From: Oscillospiraceae bacterium
Lineage (GTDB): Bacteria > Bacillota > Clostridia > Oscillospirales > Ruminococcaceae
Direction: 5' to 3'
Length of the DNA: 45,006 bases
NCBI GenBank assembly: GCA_022508925.1
Contig: JAFLUF010000009.1
Location: 1-45,006 of the forward strand
This document shows positions 8,053-14,962 of this stretch, piece after piece. A program made the position numbers and the translations under genes. Every line of letters begins with the position of its first letter. Position 1 is the stretch's first letter. The notes below the pieces were generated by a model. The model saw only the letters and a list, made by a program, of their open reading frames with translations, was not told where the DNA came from and made no database searches.

Positions 8053-9282
8053 ATGAATTACGTTATTATCGGAAACAGCGCCGCGGCGGTCGGAACGATA
8101 GCGGGTATCCGCGAGATAGACAGCGCCGGCAAAATAACCGTCATCTCCGACGAAAAATATCACACCTATTCCCGCCCGCTTATTTCATACTGGCTTGAGG
8201 GAAGAGTTACGGACAAGAATATATACTACCGCTCCGCTGATTTTTACGAAAAAAACGGCGTTGAGACCGTTTTAGGCAAAAAGGCTACTAAGATCGATAC
8301 AAAGGAAAAGCGCGTGGTGCTTGAGGACGGGCTTTCCGTGCCTTATGACAAGCTTATGGTGGCGACGGGCTCAAAGCCGTTTGTGCCTCCTATGAAGGGA
8401 CTTGAAAAGGTAAACTATCACACCTTTATGACCCTTGACAGCGTAAAGGCCATACGCTCGGAGATAAAAAAAGGAATGAAGGTGCTTATAATCGGCGCGG
8501 GACTTATCGGTCTCAAGGCTGCCGAGGCGCTTTCGGCGTATGAGACGGATATCACCGTGATAGACCTTGCCGACAGGATACTGCCGTCTATTCTCGACGT
8601 TAAATCGGGAATGAAGATGCAAAAGCATATTGAAAAGCACGGCGTGAGATTTATCCTGAAAACCTCCGCGGAGGAATTTTCGGAGCATTCGGTAAAGCTT
8701 CAGAACGGAATGACCGTGGATTTCGATATGCTTATCGTAGCGGTCGGAGTTCGCCCGAACACCGAGCTTATCTCCGACGCGGGAGGAAAGGTAGAGCGCG
8801 GAATTATCACGGATATGACGCAGAAGACCTCGCTTGACGATATTTATTCGGCGGGCGACTGCACCGTAAGCTACGACGCGGCGGCGGAAACGGACAGGAT
8901 CCTCGCGATACTGCCCAACGCCTATTTACAGGGCGAGACCGCGGGACGCAACATGGCGGGCAGAGAAAACTATTATGTAAACGCCATTCCGATGAACGCC
9001 ATAGGGCTTTTCGGTCTGCACATAATTTCCGCGGGAGATTACAACGGCGAGGAATATGTTGCTGAAACCGAGAATACCTATAAAAAGCTGGTGTTCCGCG
9101 ACAACAAGCTGAAGGGATATATTCTGCTCGGAGATGTTGAAAGAGCGGGAATTTACACGGGCATTATCAAAGAGGGACTTGACATAAGCGAGGTAGACGA
9201 AGACCTGCTTAAGGAAAAGCCGCAGATGATGATGTTCTCAAAGGAAAGACGCGAAGAAAAGCTCGGAGGTATTGTAAGATGA
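8053..9282 (+). CDS. FAD-dependent NAD(P)-disulphide-type oxidoreductase
   Basis: This 409-aa pyridine-nucleotide oxidoreductase has an FAD-binding N-terminus (IIGNSAAAVGTIAGI), a second Rossmann motif for NAD(P)H (IIGAGLIGLKAAEAL, about residues 150-164) and the closing FAD motif YSAGDCT. It is of the nitrite reductase/rubredoxin reductase-like class. In this operon it probably serves as the NAD(P)H entry point of the glutamate synthase, the role played by GltD in the usual enzyme. The gene starts 6 bases after the ferredoxin gene and its last codons overlap the next gene (9279-9282). Confidence 0.88.
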   Translation: MNYVIIGNSAAAVGTIAGIREIDSAGKITVISDEKYHTYSRPLISYWLEGRVTDKNIYYRSADFYEKNGVETVLGKKATKIDTKEKRVVLEDGLSVPYDKLMVATGSKPFVPPMKGLEKVNYHTFMTLDSVKAIRSEIKKGMKVLIIGAGLIGLKAAEALSAYETDITVIDLADRILPSILDVKSGMKMQKHIEKHGVRFILKTSAEEFSEHSVKLQNGMTVDFDMLIVAVGVRPNTELISDAGGKVERGIITDMTQKTSLDDIYSAGDCTVSYDAAAETDRILAILPNAYLQGETAGRNMAGRENYYVNAIPMNAIGLFGLHIISAGDYNGEEYVAETENTYKKLVFRDNKLKGYILLGDVERAGIYTGIIKEGLDISEVDEDLLKEKPQMMMFSKERREEKLGGIVR

Positions 9283-9998
9283 AAATAGACGCGGCAAAAA
9301 TGGGATATTCCGAGCTTAACAAGACTATCCGCGAGAGCGACGAGAGCCGTTTCGAGCTTGAAAACGTTCTGGGACAGCGCTATGTCGGCGCGGGAAGCAG
9401 TGACAAGGAGATACTCATTTCGGGAACTCCCGGAAACGCTCTCGGAGCGTATCTTAACGGTTCGAAAATTATTGTTCACGGAAACGCTCAGGACGCTATC
9501 GGCGATACCATGAACGACGGCGCTATCATCGTTCACGGAAGCTGCGGCGATACCACGGGTTATGCCATGCGTTCGGGTGAGATATATGTTGAGAAAAACG
9601 CGGGCTACCGTGTGGGAATACACATGAAGAGCTATAAGGAGCAATATCCTATCATCGTTATAGGCGGAAAGGTAGGAGATTTTCTCGGCGAATATCAGGC
9701 GGGCGGAATTATAATCGTTCTCGGAATAGGCGCTGAGGGCTGTCCTGTCGGGAGCTTCTGCGGAACGGGAATGCACGGCGGCGAGATGTTTATCAGAAGC
9801 GACGAGGCTCCCGCGGGACTTCCGGCTCAGGTGTGCTGTACAGAAGCAACTCCCGAGGAAAAGGAGCAGATACGCCGCTATATCGACCGCTTTGTAAAGC
9901 ATTTCGGAAACAGCACCGACGAGCTGTTAAACTCGAAATTCTATAAGCTTATCCCTAACTCGGCAAATCCTTACAAACAGCTTTATGTAAACAACTGA
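9279..9998 (+). CDS. Glutamate synthase GXGXG-domain subunit
   Basis: A 239-aa stand-alone GXGXG right-handed beta-helix, the C-terminal domain of GltB made as a separate polypeptide. Repeated turns are visible (ILISGTPGNALGAYLNG, IIVHGNAQDAIGDTMNDG, IIVHGSCGDTTGYAMRSG, IIVIGGKVGDFLGEYQAGG). In the fused enzyme this domain holds the two catalytic domains apart and shapes the ammonia tunnel. It overlaps the oxidoreductase gene by 4 bases (ATGA). No catalytic residues are expected. Confidence 0.9.
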   Translation: MKIDAAKMGYSELNKTIRESDESRFELENVLGQRYVGAGSSDKEILISGTPGNALGAYLNGSKIIVHGNAQDAIGDTMNDGAIIVHGSCGDTTGYAMRSGEIYVEKNAGYRVGIHMKSYKEQYPIIVIGGKVGDFLGEYQAGGIIIVLGIGAEGCPVGSFCGTGMHGGEMFIRSDEAPAGLPAQVCCTEATPEEKEQIRRYIDRFVKHFGNSTDELLNSKFYKLIPNSANPYKQLYVNN

Positions 9999-10019
9999 CA
10001 TTTAAGAGCGGACACAAAT

Positions 10020-10043
10020 CGCGGAGTATTTATATACGCCGCG
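10020..10043 (+). other. Intra-operon hairpin ahead of the ANTAR gene
   Basis: CGCGG (10020-10024), A, GTAT, loop TTAT, ATAC, G, CCGCG (10039-10043) gives a 9-bp hairpin with one A/G mismatch. It has no strong U-tract. A tandem 8-bp repeat (CCAACATC twice, 10078-10093) follows just before the ribosome binding site of the regulator gene. The 107-base gap holds nothing else that I recognise. It may set the level of the regulator relative to the enzyme genes or stabilise the upstream mRNA. Confidence 0.45.
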
Positions 10044-10105
10044 GTTTCGGTCTGCAAGGCTGTATTTCGAGTTGGAGCCAACATCCCAACATCCGAGGAG
10101 AGTTT

Positions 10106-10666
10106 ATGAAGATATTCATCAACGCTAAAACTGAAGATGTCTGTAAAGATCTGCGCGAGATCCTCAGCGAGCTTGCGCAGGACTTTGTGCTGTGCTTTGA
10201 TGACGAAACGCAGTATGATCTCGCCGGCTGTGACGCTATTGTCGTTTCCGTGCCGCTGAGAAGCGAGTTCGGGCTGAATTTCGTAAACGAGGCGTCAAAG
10301 CTTACCACGGCGCCGATAGTAGTGCTTGCGCGCGCGGATATAGCTGACGACGTTCAGCGAAGGATAAAGTTTACTGGAGCGTTTGTTGTTGAAAAACCGT
10401 TTAAGAAAAGCGTTCTGCAAAGCGCGCTTAAAATGGCGGCATTCGCAAAGGAAAACATAAACCGCCTTGAGGACGAGAAGAATCAGCTCACAAAGCAGCT
10501 CGATGACGTGAAAATAATCGACCGCGCGAAGTGCTGCCTTATACAGTATCTTAACCTCACGGAGGAGCAGGCGCACCGTCACATACAAAAGCAGGCGATG
10601 GACACGCGGAGATCACAGCGGGAAATAGCGGAGGACGTGTTGAGAACCTACCTTATAAACAATTGA
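10106..10666 (+). CDS. ANTAR-domain transcription antitermination regulator with degenerate receiver domain
   Basis: A 186-aa protein with an N-terminal receiver-like domain, a coiled linker (about 112-132) and a C-terminal ANTAR domain (IDRAKCCLIQYLNLTEEQAHRHIQ, then AMDTRRSQREIAEDVL). ANTAR domains bind paired hairpins in nascent RNA and prevent termination. In the receiver half the position of the phospho-acceptor Asp is S48 (AIVVSVPL) and the paired N-terminal acids are missing, while EKPF is kept, so it is probably not phosphorylated. It lies 107 bases after the last glutamate synthase gene on the same strand and is followed by a terminator, so it most likely regulates this operon and other nitrogen genes. 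GAGGAGAG precedes the ATG. Confidence 0.9.
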   Translation: MKIFINAKTEDVCKDLREILSELAQDFVLCFDDETQYDLAGCDAIVVSVPLRSEFGLNFVNEASKLTTAPIVVLARADIADDVQRRIKFTGAFVVEKPFKKSVLQSALKMAAFAKENINRLEDEKNQLTKQLDDVKIIDRAKCCLIQYLNLTEEQAHRHIQKQAMDTRRSQREIAEDVLRTYLINN

Positions 10667-10670
10667 TAAA

Positions 10671-10704
10671 GCGCGCGGAGTGTAAAATTTCCGCGTGTTT
10701 TTTC
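10671..10704 (+). terminator. Terminator of the glutamate synthase operon
   Basis: GCGCGCGGA (10671-10679) pairs with TCCGCGTGT (10690-10698), including two G-U pairs, and is followed by a T-run. Confidence 0.8.
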
Positions 10705-10767
10705 TTCAATAAACCGCACGGTTAAGCCAATGTTAAGTTTGGTTGACAAACTTCAAGCGAAAATTGG

Positions 10768-10796
10768 TAGACATATTCAACAAAAAAATGTATAAT
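10768..10796 (+). promoter_or_regulatory. Promoter of the HTH/decapeptide-repeat gene
   Basis: TAGACA (10768-10773), a 17-base spacer and TATAAT (10791-10796). A second perfect TTGACA at 10743 is 42 bases from the -10 box and is not its partner. Confidence 0.7.
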
Positions 10797-10843
10797 AAGG
10801 ACAACAAAGGTACTTTTGAAATCATTAACTAAGGAGAAGCACG

Positions 10844-11662
10844 ATGACATTTGCGGAAAAACTTATGGAACTCAGAAGGCAAAAGGGCTGGTCGCAGGAG
10901 GAGCTTGGCGAAAAGCTCGGCGTAACGCGGCAGACAGTCTCGAAATGGGAGCTTGGCTCGACGACGCCCGAAATGGAGAAATTGGCGGCTATAAGCGACC
11001 TTTTCGGGATAACAACAGACGAGCTTATCAAAGGAAAAGCCGCCGAAAACACCGACGTGATCACGGAGAAAAAAACTCGTTTTTCGGGCGGTGAATATAA
11101 AAGCGAAAAGACGTGGCGGGGGATGCCGGTCGTTCACATCAGCGTTAAGGGCTGTGCGCGCGGAGTCATTGCCATAGGTCTTGCAGCAAAGGGCGTTGTC
11201 GCTATAGGTCTTGCGTCGATCGGAGTTGTATCAATAGGGCTTGTGTCCTTGGGGATTATTGCTATCGGAATGTTTGCTGCGCTGGGGGTATTTTCCACCT
11301 CGTTGATATCATTCGGAATCGTAGCGGTAGGAAGCTTTGCACTCGGAGTCTTCTCTCTGGGCGGAATGTCCGTGGGCTGGCTGGCATTCGGCGGGATCGC
11401 CACGGGACAATATGCCTTCGGCGGCTTGGCATCGGGAACGATCGTGGTAGGCGGAACAGGCAACGGCGTTATAGCCGTCGGCGGTGCAATGACGGGAGAA
11501 ATAGTGCTCACAGCGCCGGTTTCCGCGGATGAATTCCGGGCGATAGTGACCGAGCGGCTGCCCGATACGCCGAAATTTATCGTGGATATGTTCGCGTGGT
11601 TCGCGGAAAATTTAGAGGCGCACGACGTGAGCATACAGGCAACTCGCGAGATTATTTTATAA
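10844..11662 (+). CDS. XRE-family HTH regulator with eleven hydrophobic decapeptide repeats
   Basis: Residues 4-63 are a typical XRE/Cro helix-turn-helix (LRRQKGWSQEELGEKLGVTR, then TVSKWELGSTTPEMEKL). After a polar linker, residues 107-217 consist of eleven tandem units of about ten residues with consensus GVxAIGxxxx (for example GVIAIGLAAK, GVVAIGLASI, GVVSIGLVSL); one unit has eleven residues. The repeat is glycine-rich and strongly hydrophobic, and could be a beta-solenoid or a set of membrane hairpins; I cannot decide by eye. The last 55 residues are a soluble tail. AAGGAG sits 8 bases before the ATG. Similar HTH proteins with such tails occur in Clostridia without a known role. Its target is unknown. 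Confidence 0.85.
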   Translation: MTFAEKLMELRRQKGWSQEELGEKLGVTRQTVSKWELGSTTPEMEKLAAISDLFGITTDELIKGKAAENTDVITEKKTRFSGGEYKSEKTWRGMPVVHISVKGCARGVIAIGLAAKGVVAIGLASIGVVSIGLVSLGIIAIGMFAALGVFSTSLISFGIVAVGSFALGVFSLGGMSVGWLAFGGIATGQYAFGGLASGTIVVGGTGNGVIAVGGAMTGEIVLTAPVSADEFRAIVTERLPDTPKFIVDMFAWFAENLEAHDVSIQATREIIL

Positions 11663-11669
11663 CAACAAT

Positions 11670-11690
11670 ACCGCGGCGAACAGCCGCGGT
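11670..11690 (+). terminator. Hairpin after the HTH gene
   Basis: ACCGCGGC (11670-11677), loop GAACA, GCCGCGGT (11683-11690). Flanking AACAACAA and TTGTTGT can extend the stem, and the 3' side is T-rich. Confidence 0.75.
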
Positions 11691-11783
11691 TATTTGTTGT
11701 CTTTAGCAAAAGCTTGTATTCCCCAAGTCCCGAAAGTAAAATTTTTCCATAAAATTCCCTTAAAATCACACGGGTTTTTATGG

Positions 11784-11812
11784 TTGACTTTTTAGAAAAT
11801 ATATGGTATAAT
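11784..11812 (+). promoter_or_regulatory. Promoter of the beta-propeller/HD-GYP gene
   Basis: TTGACT (11784-11789), 17-base spacer, TATAAT (11807-11812). The -10 box is about 110 bases from the start codon, leaving a 5' leader of roughly 100 bases in which I see no clear structure. Confidence 0.75.
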
Positions 11813-11919
11813 TGACTAAATGTTAGCTGTTTTTCTTGAAATAGGAATTTATATTTATTACTCGGTTGGTATGGTTTTTGTGGTTTAATAGTACTGTCAA
11901 GTATGGGGGACACAATTGT

Positions 11920-14886
11920 ATGAGCGGAAAAAAATGTTCATTTCATGTCAGACGTTTGTTTTTATTCTTGCTTTCGGCGGTAATTGCGCTTTCCTGCCTG
12001 CTTATTCCCGTCAGTGACGCTTATGCTGAGGAGAATGACGCTGCAAAGGGATATTTTACGTTTCTCTACGATAACAGCAACGGTCTTCCGACGTCAGAGG
12101 CAAACGCCGTTGCCCAGACAAACATCGGATTTATCTGGATAGGCGGATACAGTGGGCTTACAAGGTATGAGGGAACCGAATTCCACCACTTTGAGTCGTC
12201 CACGGGCATTAACAGCGTCAATTGTCTGTATGTGGACTCCAAGGACCGTTTGTGGATAGGAACAAACGACAGCGGTATCGCGGTGCGCCAGAACGCGCAG
12301 TTCCAATTCTGGGGAAGAAATGAGGGATTGCACTCCTTGTCTGTCCGCGCGATCTGCGAGGACGCGGCGGGGAATATCGTCTTTGCGTCGACCGAGGGCA
12401 TGGGATATATCGACAGCGACGGTACAGTGCGCAGGATAGAAGATCCCAGGATCAAAGAAAAGTATGTTCGCCGCCTGAAGGCAGACAAGGACGGGATCAT
12501 CTACGGCGTCACAATGGACAACTGCTTCTTTACACTGGAAAACCTGGAGCTTACTTCATTTTATAACTCTGAAAATGTTGGCGTCAAAGATGTGGTCAGC
12601 ATCACCCCCGACCCGAATGAAAAGGGCAGGGTCTATCTCGGCACCGGCAGCTCCAAGATAATAATCGGAAATATGTTTGACGGAATGAGGAGCACAAGGA
12701 CTATTTCCGCCGCTCCGCATGAATTTATCAACGACATCTGTTTCGCTTCGGATAATAAAATATGGGTAGTTTCAAATAACGGACTTGGGTATTTTGATAA
12801 AAACATGAAATACATGGAATTGAAAAATTCCGCGATGACCAGCTCGATAACTTCAATAATGGAAGACCGCGAGGGCAATCTGTGGTGTGCGTCTTCCAGA
12901 CAGGGCGTTATGAAGGTCGTAAGATCTCCCTTTGTGGATATCACCGGTATTTCCGGTTTGGACCGTGTAGTGGCAAATACCACCTGTATTTATCAGGATG
13001 ACCTGTATATCGGTACAGATGTGGGACTCCAGCTTCTGGATAAGAACTATAACATAAAGTCAAATGTCCTTACAGAGCTGCTTGAGGGAGTGAGAATACG
13101 TAGTATCAAGGCGGATTCGTCGGGAAATCTCTGGCTGTGTACCTACAGCACCTACAGCGATTACGGTCTGATATGCTATCACGGAGACGGCACTTATACG
13201 ACCTTCAACGAAGCCTCGGGAATGGTTTCCAGCAAGATAAGGACACTGACGGAGCTGTCGGACGGCACTATTGCCGTCGCGAGCAGCGGCGGCGTCAATC
13301 TGATAAAGGACGGCAGGGTCATAGATACATATAACGAAGATGACGGCATAACAAACACCGAGATATTAAGCATTGCCGAGGGCGATAACGGAAGTATCTA
13401 TTTCGGCAGCGACGGCGGCGGTCTTTACATAATAAAAGACGGCAAGCTTAGGTGTTTTGGTCTTGACAACGGTCTGAAGTCGCAGGTCATCATGCAGCTT
13501 CATAAGGATGAGCAGAGGGGCGTATACTGGGTCGTTACGGGAAATTCCATTGCGTACATGAAGAACGAGCAGATATATACGCTTACGAATTTTCCGTATT
13601 CCAACAACTTTGATATGCAGTTTGACAACCAGGGCGGCATCTGGATTTTGAGTAGCAACGGCATCTATTTTGTAAACGGCGACAATCTGCTTTCCAATGA
13701 AAGCCTGGTGTATTCCTTCTATGATATCCGCAGCGGTCTGCCGAGTATAGCGACCGCGAACTCAAGAAATTACATTTCGCCCGACGGAACCCTGTATATT
13801 GCCGGAGGCTCGGGCGTCAGCAGCATAAACATCAACACCGCGCGAGAAGGCAAGAACAATGTAAAGCTGACGGTCCCGTTTGTGGAAATAGACGGCGAGG
13901 AAATTTTCATAAGAGAAGGCGATACTATCCGTGTTCCGTCTGACTGCAACCGTTTTACGATCTACGCGTATGCCATGACATACGCCCATAACCCTCAGGT
14001 GAGCTACTACATAGAGGGCTTTGACAAAGAACCTATAGTTGTGCCAAAGCACGAGCTGAAGCCTATAAGCTTTACCCGCCCGCACAGCGGAGAGTATGTT
14101 TTCCATATGTCGATAATCGACGTCATGACCGAAGAGGAATTAAACTCTATCGCTGTAAATATCGTGGTGGAAAAGGCGTTTTACGAAAACTGGTGGTTCT
14201 GGATGATAATAGTCGGCGCGGTCGCGTTGATAGTATTTCTGACCATCTGGATATATATCCGCCGAAAAATGCGAAAGCTGGAGGAGAAAGAAAAAGAAAA
14301 CCGAGCCTTTATCAGAGAGATAATTCAGGTTTTCGCGAAAAGTATAGACGTAAAGGACGAGTATACCAACGGTCACTCCTTCCGTGTGGCGATATACACA
14401 AAAATGATAGCGGAAAAAGTAGGGTACAGCGAAGCCGATGTCGAGAAATTCTATAATATCGGTCTTATGCATGATATCGGAAAGATCCTTGTTCCTAATG
14501 AGATACTCAATAAACCGGGCAGGCTTTCGGATGACGAATTTGTGGAAATGAAAAAGCACGCCACCAACGGATATGATATCCTTAAAGAGGTTGAAGCTTT
14601 ACCCGAGCTTGCTCTGGGCGCGGGCTTCCACCACGAAAGAATGGATGGAAAGGGCTATCCTTTCGGAAAGAAAGCTGATGAGATTCCGCCTGTGGCGCAG
14701 ATGATAGCCGTGGCGGATACCTTCGACGCTATGTATTCCACAAGACCCTACCGTCCAAAGATGCCTATCGAAAAGGTAATAGCCGAGCTTAAACGAGTGT
14801 CGGGCACACAGCTCAACGAGAAATATGTAAACGCCTTGCTGGAGCTTATCGAAGAAGGAAAAGTAGACGAGGTCGAAAGCTCATAA
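11920..14886 (+). CDS. Membrane receptor: extracellular beta-propeller, Y_Y_Y domain and cytoplasmic HD-GYP phosphodiesterase
   Basis: A predicted c-di-GMP phosphodiesterase receptor of 988 aa from the ATG at 11920 (GGGGGA 9 bases upstream); a longer frame starts at 11866 without a good site. Residues 1-36 are a signal peptide ending near DAYA. Residues ~45-640 hold many Reg_prop-type propeller strands (IGFIWIGGYSGLTRYEG, DRLWIGTNDSGIAV, GNLWCASSRQGVMKV), followed by a Y_Y_Y-like domain. One membrane helix is at about 757-780 (WWFWMIIVGAVALIVFLTIW). The C-terminus is an HD-GYP domain with HD at 851-852 in MHDIGK and HHERMDGKGYP from 904. In Bacteroides the same sensor type is fused to histidine kinases; here the output is c-di-GMP hydrolysis. 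The ligand is unknown. Confidence 0.9.
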   Translation: MSGKKCSFHVRRLFLFLLSAVIALSCLLIPVSDAYAEENDAAKGYFTFLYDNSNGLPTSEANAVAQTNIGFIWIGGYSGLTRYEGTEFHHFESSTGINSVNCLYVDSKDRLWIGTNDSGIAVRQNAQFQFWGRNEGLHSLSVRAICEDAAGNIVFASTEGMGYIDSDGTVRRIEDPRIKEKYVRRLKADKDGIIYGVTMDNCFFTLENLELTSFYNSENVGVKDVVSITPDPNEKGRVYLGTGSSKIIIGNMFDGMRSTRTISAAPHEFINDICFASDNKIWVVSNNGLGYFDKNMKYMELKNSAMTSSITSIMEDREGNLWCASSRQGVMKVVRSPFVDITGISGLDRVVANTTCIYQDDLYIGTDVGLQLLDKNYNIKSNVLTELLEGVRIRSIKADSSGNLWLCTYSTYSDYGLICYHGDGTYTTFNEASGMVSSKIRTLTELSDGTIAVASSGGVNLIKDGRVIDTYNEDDGITNTEILSIAEGDNGSIYFGSDGGGLYIIKDGKLRCFGLDNGLKSQVIMQLHKDEQRGVYWVVTGNSIAYMKNEQIYTLTNFPYSNNFDMQFDNQGGIWILSSNGIYFVNGDNLLSNESLVYSFYDIRSGLPSIATANSRNYISPDGTLYIAGGSGVSSININTAREGKNNVKLTVPFVEIDGEEIFIREGDTIRVPSDCNRFTIYAYAMTYAHNPQVSYYIEGFDKEPIVVPKHELKPISFTRPHSGEYVFHMSIIDVMTEEELNSIAVNIVVEKAFYENWWFWMIIVGAVALIVFLTIWIYIRRKMRKLEEKEKENRAFIREIIQVFAKSIDVKDEYTNGHSFRVAIYTKMIAEKVGYSEADVEKFYNIGLMHDIGKILVPNEILNKPGRLSDDEFVEMKKHATNGYDILKEVEALPELALGAGFHHERMDGKGYPFGKKADEIPPVAQMIAVADTFDAMYSTRPYRPKMPIEKVIAELKRVSGTQLNEKYVNALLELIEEGKVDEVESS

Positions 14887-14906
14887 AGCTGAAAAAACAA
14901 AATAAG

Positions 14907-14943
14907 AATGCGGGTATTCGCGTATAAAGCGAATATCCGCATT
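14907..14943. terminator. Bidirectional terminator between convergent genes
   Basis: A 15-bp stem (AATGCGGGTATTCGC at 14907-14921 with GCGAATATCCGCATT at 14929-14943, one G-T pair), with A-rich sequence to the left and T-rich sequence to the right. It serves the HD-GYP gene and the ABC exporter operon. Confidence 0.85.
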
Positions 14944-14962
14944 TGTCTTTAAAGGATCTGTT

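Noticed and set aside
10743-10796. TTGACA at 10743 paired with the TATAAT at 10791
   Set aside because: The spacer would be 42 bases; TAGACA at 10768 has the proper 17-base spacing.
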